Source: Plicaturopsis crispa FD-325 SS-3 (lineage: Eukaryota > Basidiomycota > Agaricomycetes > Amylocorticiales > Amylocorticiaceae). Taken from it: a stretch of DNA of 31,888 bases. A program made the position numbers and the translations under genes. Location of the stretch: contig KN832554.1 in assembly GCA_000827205.1 (NCBI GenBank), positions 3,111,298-3,143,185 of the forward strand. Direction: 5' to 3'. Positions 20,624 through 30,339 of this stretch are shown here, piece after piece (positions within the stretch are counted from its first letter, which is position 1; each line of letters opens with the position of its first letter). The notes below the pieces were generated by a model, which saw only the letters and a list, made by a program, of their open reading frames with translations, was not told the origin of the DNA and did no database searches.

Positions 20624-22401
20624 TCACTCGCCCACAGACCAACTCCACTCCCACCCCGCCTCCTCCGGATCACGCACACACGTCCGATACCGCTCGACAT
20701 CAGGCCTCCACACGCGCACGGTGCCATCGTCCGCACACGTCGCCAGCACCCCATCCGCCGCCCAATCCACCGCGCCCACCTCACCGCTCTGTCCCCTCAA
20801 TTCCACTCCACTACCCCTACTCCCAGCTGTACCTGCACCTGAACCCGCACGCACCCTTCCCGCATTCCCCACATCCCACAAAAACGCGCTCCCCCTCGGC
20901 TGCGCGCACCCGCTCGCAAGCCAGCGCCCGCACGGCGACGCCGCGACGTGCACGTAAAAGGAGGAGGTCGTCTGCATCCGTGCGTCTGCGTAGGTGTCGT
21001 TGAGGGGCTGGAGGGAGGGGAGGTGGTAGGTGTGGATGCGCGCGTCGGCGCTGAGCGCGAAGAGGAGTCCCGTGGTTGAACCTGAGCCGCGGGTGAAGCT
21101 GGTTATCCCGCGCGGGCGGCGGGTGTCGGTCAGAGTGGGGTCGGTGGGGGAGGTGTTTACGAGGGCGTGCTTTGCTTTTCCGGGGGTTCGTTTGCCGGTG
21201 GTGGGGAGGCGGATGTCCCAGTGGCGGAGGATGCTGAAAACACCGTTGGAATGAGGCACGGATTTAGAAAGTGTCGAGAAAACATACCCGTCAAAGGACC
21301 CACTGCTGACGATACCGCATGGCACGGTCTCAAGATACAGCACATTAGTAACACTCCTTGCCTTCGGCGCCGACTTCGGCCTCCTCCCCCTCCTCGGCGT
21401 CACATCCTCATGCGCCCCCTTAATAGCCAGCACCGCGCCCCCCTTCCTCCCCTCCTTCATCGCGACGCGCAAATCCCATATGCGCAATTCGCCGTCGCGC
21501 CCGCCCGTGCACAGCAGGTCCGCGTGCTGCGGGTCCCACTCGACGCACTTGACGGTGCCGGCGTGTCCAAGGAGGAGGGCGAGGGGGCGCGCGGTGGCGG
21601 CGCAGGAGACGCGCGCGGAGTGGTCGCCGGAGGCGGTGGCGAGGCGCGTGGAGGCGGCGTCCCATTTGACGGCGAACACGCCGTTGTGGTGCGGTTGGAG
21701 CGTGGTGCGTGGGGGTTCTGTGGTAAGTGTGTGTTAGGTTAAGCGTGTGAAGGTGGGTGGGGGGGAGAGGGGGGCTTACCGGGGTCCCAGTCCTGACGGC
21801 GCGAGGTGTTGAGGATGTGGACGGAGCCCTGCTCGGTCGCGACTGCGAGGAGGGGGGTTCCACCGCGCTTGGCGTCTGCGAATCAAGTCAGGCGTACTGT
21901 ACTTGGGTGTTTGATGGCCGCACGTACCATTGGAGAATGCACACGCGTATGGAGGTGACAGGTAGGAATCTGCGTCGACGGAGGTGCATTTGTACACGTC
22001 GGCTTTGTGGGACGAGACGAGGGACTGCAATATTGGCCGCGTTGATATCTCTAAGCATGCATATATGAGCGCACACACATAATTCAACGTGTGGAACACT
22101 CACCCCATGGTGGTTTGAACGCGAGTGGGCGGCCGATATTCGCTATGCCCAACATATTTCCTCTCCTCCTGCTCCTAACGGCAGCGACCGCCTCCATGTC
22201 TACATCGCTGTCGCTCTCATAATTCTCTTCGGAGTCGCTACTGCTTTCGTCGGTATCGATTTTTGCACGCTTCCGCGCCGCTGTCGTCGAGTGCTTGTAG
22301 GGCCTCTTCTGGCCGGACGCTGACCATGGATTGCGGTCGAGCTCGCTGTTTGTGCAGTTGATTAGAGCAGGCCTTGGGGATGTTGGTGGGCTCGAGTCCA
22401 T
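20624..22401 (-). CDS. WD40-repeat protein, Cdt2/DTL-like
   Basis: Five exons: 22401-22104, 22050-21928, 21875-21780, 21717-21288 and 21233-20624; introns 53, 52, 62 and 54 bp; 518 aa. The N-terminal 95 residues are disordered, with a basic patch (AARKRAKID) and an acid-serine run (DESSSDSEENYESDSDVD). Then come WD40 repeats: HNGVFAVKWDAASTRLATAS, LLGHAGTVKCVEWDP, LLCTGGRDGELRIWDLR, a linker with basic RRGRRPKSAPKARSVTN, SSGSFDGILRHWDIRLP, HVAASPCGRWLASGC, SGEVGAVDWAADGVLATC and DDGTVRVWRPD. The order and the CTGGRDGELRIWD plus SSGSFDG.LRHWDIR pair match Cdt2, the substrate receptor of CRL4 ubiquitin ligase that destroys Cdt1 during replication. The second exon acceptor (22051) is the least certain junction. 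It is convergent with ARL1 (222 bp between stops). Confidence 0.85.
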
Positions 22402-22637
22402 GGTGCGGGATGTCGTGGTTTGTGGATTGAAGCAGAGTCGTCGCGATGCTGCCTTGCAACAATAAACCAAACGCGATCACGTGGACACGCGCGTCAATTT
22501 ACGCGCGAACGGATTGACTCCCTCCTCATGTTGACGTCTGTTATTTTCACGCTGCCCTCGTCAATTCTGGGTCATTTTCAGTTTAGGGCCGGAATGTGTT
22601 AAGTATGGTTCCTGCGCATGTATCTAGTTTTTGTAAT

Positions 22638-22678
22638 GCTGCGCGGCGAGCCCTCGCAAGGAGGGCCCACCGCGCAGC
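22638..22678. repeat. Imperfect 18-bp-arm hairpin
   Basis: Left arm 22638-22655 (GCTGCGCGGCGAGCCCTC), 5-nt loop GCAAG, right arm 22661-22678; 16 of 18 positions pair. It lies 237 bp upstream of the Cdt2-like gene. It could be a structured RNA element or the start of the hairpin-rich zone that follows. Confidence 0.7.
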
Positions 22679-23298
22679 GTGTCTCGTGTCTACTGTCCTA
22701 CTCCCATCCATCCATCAACATCCCAACTCTTCAGTCTATCTATGCAAATGATTGATTGCAAAGGCCTGCAGTCAAGTAGAAGTCAGTGTTGTGTCCTCCC
22801 CAGTGTAAGGACAAGCTTACCGTGATAGTTACAAGTCCGAGTCGTCGCATTTCCCTTGGAAATATGGTTAGCTTCAAATCCGAGACTCAGGTGCAAGACA
22901 ACGAGGCTCACCCAATAAAACGAGCCGTGCAGCAAGAACGTCTCCGCGCCGTTGAGTCGTTTCGAACCGAAAACTACACGAGGCTGTCTCTTAACCGGGT
23001 ATCCTACGCGCTGATGCCGAATGGTCGCATCTGTACGAGAATAAACATTAGTGTCATCCAGAACAAAGTGAACACGTCGAAAACTTACCGTGTAATGTCT
23101 TTGAGAAGGGGACGAGGAATCTGCTGGGAGCAGACTCGCGCGGCGTTGTATCTGTGAATGTGAATGAGTATCAGCGTCGCCGTGAAAAAATAAGGCGTCG
23201 AGAACTTACCGTGCATGCATACAGCTGCTCTGCGAGCTCCAAAGAGACAAGGAGGCTGCTCGCCGAGAAGGCGCCGTCAACGGCGCACTCGGAAATGT

Positions 23299-23330
23299 CT
23301 CTCGCGTGCGGACCACGCCGCACGCGAGAG
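23299..23330. repeat. Perfect 13-bp-arm hairpin
   Basis: CTCTCGCGTGCGG (23299-23311), 6-nt loop, exact reverse complement at 23318-23330. It lies at the left edge of the hairpin minisatellite and has a similar CG-rich character but a different stem. Confidence 0.85.
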
Positions 23331-23420
23331 GACGGGACAGCGGCGCGGCGACGAATCGGCTTGATGAGGGCCGTGCGTCGAATTCGAAAGTCGGCGCGAA
23401 GGACAGCGGGAGGGAGGAGC

Positions 23421-24730
23421 CGCGAGCACCACGCACTCGCTCGCCGGAAGGCGATCCGTATAGTCTTCGTCGTCCTGCGCAGATTGCGAGCATTGAGGCC
23501 GAGGGATAGCCGAGACTCCAACAGCAGGAGGGGGCGCGAGCGCTACGCGCCCGCTCGCCGGATTTCGATCCACATATACATGGCCATCCTGTCCGAAGGT
23601 GGAGACCAGAAGGTTGGGGCGGGAAACCGGTGACAGCGGGATGGAACACCAACGGCAGGGAGGAGCGGCGAGCGCTACGCGCCGGCTCCGAGTCTCCGAA
23701 GTTCGAGCCATATAAACGTCGTCGTCCGGGATGGGGTTTGAGTTTCGAGGCCAAGGATTGGCAGGCACAAATGGCAAAAGGGAAACGCGAGCGCTACGCG
23801 CCCGCTCGCGGGAAGTGCGGGCGTGCGGACGAGGAGGGGAACGACAACGAGGCAGAAGGAGGGCGCGAGCGGTGCAGCCCAAAATACCAAGACGGCGACC
23901 GGAGGTGAAGGGGAACGGCGGAGGCAGGATGAGGGCGCGAGCGCTACGCGCCCGCTCGCGGGACGTCGATCCATATATACTTCGTCATGCAGAGTGAGGT
24001 GTGAGCTTCGAGGCAAAGAGATGGGCGGGAAATCGGCGGGATGACGAAGGCGCGAGCGCTGCGCGCTCGCTCGCGGGATCTCGATCCATATATACATTGT
24101 CGTCCAGCGAGACCTGCGAGACTGTAGATCAAAGGAGTGGGCGGGATGGCGAAGGCAGGGGGACAGGCGAGCGCTACGCGCTCGCTCGCGGGAATGTGAT
24201 CCATATACACTTTGTTGTCCGGGGGAGGATGCGAGCGCGAGGGCTGCGGCGGTAGGAAAGAGCCGCGAGCGCCACGCGCCCGCTCGCGGGATGTCGATCC
24301 ATATAGTCTTTGTCGTCCGGTATGGAGTGGAAGCGTGAAGACCACAAAAGACGGCGGCGGAAACAGAAAGATGGAGGGAAGCGCGGACGCTACGCGTCCG
24401 CTCGCGGGGCGCAGTTCTATATATACTTTGTCATACGGGACACCTGAGAAAGACGGTCAGCACTGTACATACATACAAAGGGGATGCAGACCGATGTACT
24501 GCGGCGCTGAAGGACGCGCGAGCGCTGCGCGCTCGATCGCGGGATTCATTTCTATATATACTTCGTGATCCTGACCACCTGCGATCGACGGTCAGCGCCA
24601 CCGACACAGACGAAGGGGATGCCGCACGACGTACCAGCACATCGAGATCAATTGAGCGAGCTGCTGCGCCAGGGGATGCGCGAGCGCTGCGCGCTCGCTC
24701 GCTCGACTCATTTCTATATATATATACTTT
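23421..24730. repeat. Minisatellite of about 11 hairpin units
   Basis: Diverged units start near 23421, 23536, 23668, 23787, 23937, 24052, 24167, 24265, 24383, 24518 and 24680 (spacing 98-162 bp). Each has a GC hairpin of the form GCGAGCGC-TAC-GCGCTCGC followed by GGGA..TCGATCCATATATAC and often TT(T/C)GTCGTCC. Stems are perfect at 24052-24070, 24167-24185 and 24680-24698. At 24383-24401 the stem is GCGGACGC-TAC-GCGTCCGC, changed on both arms but still perfectly paired. Others carry one extra base (CGCGCCCGC) in the right arm. Spacers share weaker similarity (GAG.TTCGAGGC.AA). Unit length is not a multiple of three, so a repeated protein is unlikely, though long open frames result from the low stop content. 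Confidence 0.85.
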
Positions 24731-25635
24731 ACCGTCCGGACAACGAGAAAATTAGCCGAGCGAAAACGCCAACGGAAGAAAAGCAAGACTTACATCTTCG
24801 CCACTCGGAAACACGAGCTGTATCCTCACAGCTGGATGCGAACGGGCTCGTTCCTCGCCCGCCCGCTGGCCACAATTCTGCGCAGCAGAATGTATCCCTG
24901 CTCGAAAATTAGCCGAGCGAGCTGTACAGAAAAGCTTAGGACACTTACGGTGGAATCCGATGCGCGCATTCGCATGGAAGTGAGTATTGGATGAAGTGTT
25001 GATGCTGATGTTGCTGCTGCTGGCGTCAATAGCCGTCGATTTCGGGCTCGCAGAACGCGTGGTGCGGTTCTCGGATTTCCGCGAGTTGGCCACCTCGCGG
25101 CTCGCGATGCATCAACGCATTTAGGTCCGTAGAGAAGAGCGGCGGCGTAGTTGGGACAACGCGAAAATTCTGCGTCGCGCGGGCAGTTCGAAATTTCAAC
25201 GAAAGCTGCAGAGAACGCAGCATCAGCTTCCAGCTACATTCAAAAACATGCCCGAAAAAATAACACGTACCTATTTATTTCCAGTGTGCAAGCTTCCAGC
25301 ACCATTCTAGTATTAGTAACCGACTCTCCTCTTTCGCGTAGCCGCGTTCAACATTGTCGACGTTGTCGGCAAGAGAAAGAAGTCCGCGAGAGGAATTGCT
25401 GAATGTGGCGGAGACGCCGCGGAGCGTCGGGCGGTAATCGGAGATGGAATCTCCTGTGGCGTTCATCGCGATAACTTGCGCCTCGTCCTCCTGCACCAAC
25501 GACCGTCAGCACGACCGTAAAACAGATGTGAAAAAATCAAATAAAGCGGACTCACTGGAGATACTGTCCAGGTGAATGACTTCCGAGTGCTCCAGTTGTG
25601 GTGCAGATACATCAGGAAAATCAAACTGGTTCCAA

Positions 25636-25675
25636 AGTTGCTATAAGTTGCTCTAGATTGCTCTAAGTTGCTATA
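25636..25675. repeat. Four 10-bp tandem units
   Basis: AGTTGCTATA, AGTTGCTCTA, GATTGCTCTA, AGTTGCTATA in direct succession, in a TA-rich stretch between the candidate transcription unit and the transposase 3' end. The stretch 25676-25879 holds no gene. Confidence 0.85.
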
Positions 25676-25879
25676 TAGCTCACATAGTTCACATACATCA
25701 GCAAAACTGAACTTCTCTTAGGTATCTTAAAGCGTCTTATGTCGTCTTTGTCTTAGCAAAATCACGCGTTGTCTTGCGGGTGTATGGCCAAGCTCGAATA
25801 AGACATCTAAGAGCTAGCAAAGAAAGATAATGTCTGGCCCACGGAATGATAGTGAACAAACATTAAGAATAATATACTG

Positions 25880-28511
25880 TCAGAAGGCAATCTCGTGGGC
25901 GTGATGGTCCGCAAATTTGCTAACATAGTATGCCTCAAACGAGTCGTATGTATCACGAAAATGAAAATCGCGGGGAAGGTGAGCACTGCCGTAGACGGGC
26001 AAAAGATGAGCGAGGCGCATGATGCTGTCCAGATGAATGACTGAAGTGGCACGGATGCCGTTCGCATCTCGATCCGGCTCGACCACCCACATCCCAGTAT
26101 CCTCGCAGGGATGTGCGTTGACAATGTTGAACCATTCAACGAGGGCACACGGATAAATCGAATCATTGTGCTTGATGGAGAACAGAAGCCGTACGCGGAC
26201 AGTGTGCATGCCCTGCACCCCGTCGATGTCCGCGTCTTTTTCGGCGAACACGCAGTCATAGCGAGGACCGGTGTTGCGCCAGGAATGAGTCGCGCGGATC
26301 AGCTCGCGGTGCATGCCATTGGTGCCAGAGATGTCGCTTGGCGCATAATACACGGCAGCCGCCGAGGGATAAGCAGTGACCTTTCCGTAAAAGAGGGGAC
26401 AGCCGTCGAGGGGGGTATCGGGTAAGGCGTCCGGGTAGAGCTGGTCCTGTAGAAAGCGACGGATATGATCAAGTAGATGTGGCTCGTTAATGCATTCGCC
26501 GAGTGCATCTACATCGCGCGGGTACATTCCCCTGGGAGAAGGACGTCGTGCGAGGGTTACGTGGGAAAGAACAATGGGACCATCTAAAATGGGGTTATCT
26601 GCATCATCATCTGGCGGCGGCGCGGGGGGAATGGCCTTGTTGGAGAGAAGGCCTTTTGCTGTGAGGTCCGCGCGGAACGCGGTAAGCTTGTCGAGCCGTT
26701 GATTGGTGAGTAGCATCTGTCCCAGCGCTTCGAAATGGCTGGAACGGCGCCACGGCTCCTTTACTGCCTTGATATGTTTCGATTCGGTGATAGACGAGCA
26801 CAGGCCGTTGGGCGCGCCAAAAAGTTCGATGTGCACACGATAGTGGACGAGGGAGTGTTGTCGGGGGAGGGAGAAGTCGTTGCGCACACCGGTGGCAAGA
26901 AAAATCTCGCGGTCCCGATGGAAACGCATGAGCGCACTATCGATGGCGTCGAGAGTGGTCTCGTCAATGACATCGCGGCGGACAAGGTAACAGAAGTCGA
27001 GAAATGCGCTGATAGCGCGAACCATCTCAGAAGGGACGTGGCCGGCAATTGCTGGGAGGAAGACTTTCATAAGCGCTTTCGAATCGTCCCCAGTCCACTG
27101 TTTGAAACCGCGGCCCTCCTTGAATCGACGCAATCCGGGGAAAGGCGGAGCGGCGGCAATGCTTGATTCGGACAACATCCATGAGTACGAAGCATTGCAA
27201 AAGCAAAAACTAACATACCGACGATCAATATCTGCCATAATGACCGCTGCACGAGTTGGGCCGTGCTCCAGGGTCAAATACTCTTCAACCCATGTCACGA
27301 GGTGGTCCTTGAAAGTCCCCTTGATGAGCTGATGGAGGAGATCGGGCGAGAGAAGCTGGTGGATATCTGCTCGGGGGAACGAGGCTGTAAAGGGCTAGAA
27401 TGCAGTGGTCAGCTATACGATGCAGTGCGGTTTATTTCTAACAGGACCGTACAATTATTTTGCCTGCAATTCCATAGTCGCGCCACAATACATCGAGGTC
27501 AAAAGCATCAAGAAGGGCGGCGGTATGCTCGTGGGAACGTCTCCCCGACGGGCCATCGAGATTGTCAGGAGGTGCTGTGCATCTTAAAGTCAAATAATAA
27601 CGAGTCAGCAGGACAAACTGGATGAGACGCGAGGAACTAGACTTACTTCGGACACCATCCGTTGACTACAGATGATAGCAGAACCTGTTCCGGATAATCG
27701 GCGATGTACGGCCCCAGCCCGTAAATCACACGGCGGTAATGGCCATCTGGGCACATTGTAACCTCTGGTGCCGTCATGGCAGGGCGAAGAGGCTCCATTA
27801 TGATGCGCAGGGACGTGTGGAATAATTGTCGCGTGAAATCCCGGAATGCCTGGTCATTAGCATACTCGCGAGATGCTAGGAACGATACCAAGGATCAGAA
27901 TAAGGCCGCGCATGCAAAAGGTTGACACACAGACCTTTGGGAATTGCGAGGAATGCAACAAGGGACACGGCATCACGATGCGCCCGGCGGACATTATTGT
28001 GAACCACCCCGTTGGACACATATAGCGGATAGTAGTCGTTTTGGCCTGTTGCAACAGAGACTGTCGTTTTGTCACTCCCCAAGATCACAGGGACGAACAT
28101 TCCGCCGTGAGTGTCCTCATCCTCCGCGATAGCATCCTATAGCAGAGTTAATGTCTATCTGAAGCATGAGAACGAGTGACTTACCGCCTGCTGATACGCC
28201 CAATTACCGGACATGAAGTTTTGATACCGTCGCTTGTTGTTCGAGTCAAATTCTCGGAATGGTGCAGCATCAAACCCGCTTGCGCCAGCGTTTGGATTGG
28301 CTAATTGGTTGCGAAGAACAGTCCGGGGATTTCGGTACCAGACCTCGTACTCTGTGACCATCCACGGAGGCACATTTTCGAGCGGGCGCGGTCCAGTGTA
28401 CGAGATGGAGAATGAGCTCCATACAGTCTCCCCTTGCTCGATGGAGTCAATCGTGGTGTAGAGCTCGCTGTGATCAGCAAACGGCGGAGAGGTGTCGGGA
28501 TACAGCCATTG
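25880..28511 (-). mobile_element. Plavaka-type DNA transposase, 5'-truncated
   Basis: Six exons on the minus strand: 28511-28185, 28136-27935, 27875-27647, 27582-27453, 27394-27219 and 27161-25880. All five introns (48-64 bp) are GT-AG and in phase, giving 781 codons with no stop. Family blocks: PPFADHSELYTTIDS, NVPPWMVTEYEVWYRNPRT, DFMSGNWAYQQA-type, FVPVILGSDKTTVSVATGQN, YPLYVSNGVVHNNVRRAHRD, GHYRRVIYGLGPYIADYPEQ, RADIHQLLSPDLLHQLIKGT, FKQWTGDDSKALMKVFLPAI, LPRQHSLVHY, FGAPNGLCSSITESKHIKAV and the C-terminal SVIHLDSIMRLAHLLPVYG and SKFADHHAHEIAF. Full-length relatives have roughly 150-250 more N-terminal residues, missing here; the match starts abruptly at 28511. Plavaka elements are cut-and-paste transposons of the CACTA-related (CMC) group. 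No terminal inverted repeats were found, so the element is probably immobile. Confidence 0.85.
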
Positions 28512-29249
28512 CTGTAAGTAATTTACACAGGAACCTGCGATGAGCCGGTGGCCGCGATGCAAAGCAACGCGCAGACCAGATCTCCTGCCAACCGGATCTG
28601 ATTTGTCAGCATATCAGCAGATCGGACTTGGAAAATCTTGAAACCAAATCCCGGCGCGTTTTTCGGCTTCCGAAAACGGCTGTACAGCCCCTAAGCATGC
28701 CAGGACTCTATCCGCGCACCCTCGGGCATACCTCGGGCATCTGTCTTGGAATTATTGGCCCCTAAATCGAGTTGAATGTTTGCGCGCTCGCAGCCCGTGC
28801 TCGGGCTCACCTCGGGCATTCGGTATACATGTGATTTCCGACAAGACACAAACATAGCGTACAGTACCCTATGTGCTGTGAATATATTTCGATTTTTTGT
28901 GTTTTTTTTCAATGTTTTTTTATCGTTTCATTCATCGGGCTGTGATACTTATTGGCAGAGAGGGCTGGTAGTGAATTATAAAACGAATTTATTGATGTGG
29001 TATGTACTGCAGAGACTACGCGACGGCGGCGGCAGCAGCGCCGACACCTTCGGCGCGCGCGCGACGGCCGGGAAGAGGACGGTAGCGGCGGTGAGACGCT
29101 GCGCGACAAACGACGCACAGAGCGCGCGGACTACTGCCGCTGCGCTGTGCTCGCCGCCGTCGCGCGCTTCGCTGTCGTGCTCTTCCCTACCGCGTCGCAT
29201 CCCGCTGTCGTCAGGCGGCACCTCCGCGCTCGTGTCGCCTGCGCACCCC

Positions 29250-29282
29250 ACCCCTCATTCCCGTTGCACCCCTCATTCCCGT
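29250..29282. repeat. 15-bp direct repeat
   Basis: ACCCCTCATTCCCGT occurs at 29250-29264 and 29268-29282 (period 18). Short and GC-rich. Confidence 0.85.
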
Positions 29283-29296
29283 CGCTCCCTCGTGGA

Positions 29297-29944
29297 TCAT
29301 CGCTCCATGCTGCTGTACCCCTGAGCTGACGCGCCGGGGATTGCGTCGCTACGGGGGGCGTGGGTGGTGTTGTTGTGCGCTGGCGCCGTGTCCTGGCGGC
29401 GTGCCGCGCTGACGGAGACTCGCGTGGCGAGCCGATGCTGTAACCCGTCACGGGGAGCGAGCTGGCATGAGCGGCGTGCTCTCGCGTCGGGTGGTCGTTG
29501 CGAGCCGGCGCCGTTGCTGGGGCTGCCAGTGAATGCACTTGCACGGCAGTGACGCGGGTGGGGCCGTGGCGTCGCGGAACCTGCGCCAAAATGCGCGTCG
29601 GGCGTCTGCAGTGGGCAGTTGGGGTGGGGGCTCGGCGACGGGGACATCGGGGCTGCGCAGGTGGGATGGTCGTCAACGTCGTGAGCTGGCGATAAAAATG
29701 CGTATTAGCACGTTAAACAACGGTTAAAAAGGAAAGAAAAAGACTTACAAAGAAAAGAAAAGGATGAAGGGTACCCCCTGCAAAGTTGCAGGGGGTGGGC
29801 TGTCGTGGTTGCCTTGAACGTCTTGGGCGACGTGTGCGACGACGAAGAAGGCCAAAACCAACAGCGACGACGCGCTGGTTTGGGTTTCAAACTCCGCCGG
29901 CGTCGCCCGAGGGCTGGCTCAAGAGCGTCGCATCCTTTCCTCAC
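29297..29944 (-). CDS. Possible two-exon gene, low confidence
   Basis: Exon 1 29944-29749 (starts MRKGCDALEPALGRRRRSLK), a 63-bp intron 29748-29686 with strong donor GTAAGT, a branch-like GCTAATAC and acceptor CGCCAG, then exon 2 29685-29297. The join is in frame and gives 194 aa, basic and rich in Ala, Pro and Arg. The composition may simply reflect the GC content, and no domain is recognised. The intron is the best evidence; the protein is doubtful and the transcript could be non-coding. Confidence 0.28.
29773..29796. repeat. Perfect 11-bp palindrome
   Basis: ACCCCCTGCAA, 2-nt loop AG, exact reverse complement TTGCAGGGGGT. It falls in exon 1 of the possible minus-strand gene. Confidence 0.85.
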
Positions 29945-30201
29945 ACTTCATAAGGGATCCGTTTGACGAGAAAAAAAAATATTCGAGCTCGTAGATAGTC
30001 TTTCTTTGTGTGTGCAAAGTTGTAAATTTTTTGGACGGCGAAAAACGAGCCAGTAAATCAAAAGACGTCGAATCTGTCTATTCAGCGTGCTTTTGGGTAC
30101 GATTTCGAGCTCTGCCGTTTTCCCTCGCGTCCTTTTAATCCCAAAAAATCATATTCATGCTGAGAGGGACTTATTGCATTGTACTTTCATGTACTGGAAG
30201 A

Positions 30202-30339
30202 ATCCGTGGAGTGTGTCCAGTGCAAGACGCAAAATCGCGCTCGCAAGCACGAAGATCGAGCATTCCAGATAATCGGAATGCCCGATCTTTGTGCTCTCGA
30301 GCGCGATTTCGCGTCCTGCACCGGCCACACTTTACGGAT
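30202..30339. repeat. Long inverted repeat, 65-bp arms, 8-nt loop
   Basis: Left arm 30202-30266 and right arm 30275-30339 are reverse complements at about 55 of 65 positions, around the loop AGATAATC. It would form a long single hairpin in RNA of either strand. Most mismatches are A/G differences between arms. It lies in the unassigned region with no gene immediately around it. Candidates: a foldback mini-element or a hairpin small-RNA precursor. Confidence 0.8.

Larger units (their letters stand above)
22766..25620 (-). other. Candidate multi-intron minus-strand transcription unit, unassigned
   Basis: At least six GT-AG introns of typical size line up on the minus strand: 25555-25491, 25270-25206, 24948-24898, 23209-23152, 23088-23031 and 22820-22766 (65, 65, 51, 58, 58 and 55 bp). 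The exon ending at 23210 is open for about 180 codons through the hairpin minisatellite and splices in frame to YNAARVCSQQIPRPLLKDIT and a stop at 22991-22993. The exon at 25205-24949 is fully open in one frame and joins in frame to GYILLRRIVASGRARNEPV (24897 down) before a stop. I cannot join these into one gene: the link across 24793-23760 is not clear, and frames close in places. It may be a decayed transposon-related gene, a long non-coding RNA, or two short genes. No family recognised. Confidence 0.4.

Noticed and set aside
23206-24345. Long minus-strand open frames through the hairpin array as a repeat protein
   Set aside because: Unit length is not a multiple of three, frames overlap on both strands, and the recurring peptide changes frame from unit to unit. 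Kept only as part of a possible transcript.
23421-24730. CRISPR-like array of palindromic repeats
   Set aside because: The host is a fungus, unit spacing varies from 98 to 162 bp, the spacers resemble one another, and the conserved tail extends beyond the hairpin. A minisatellite fits better.
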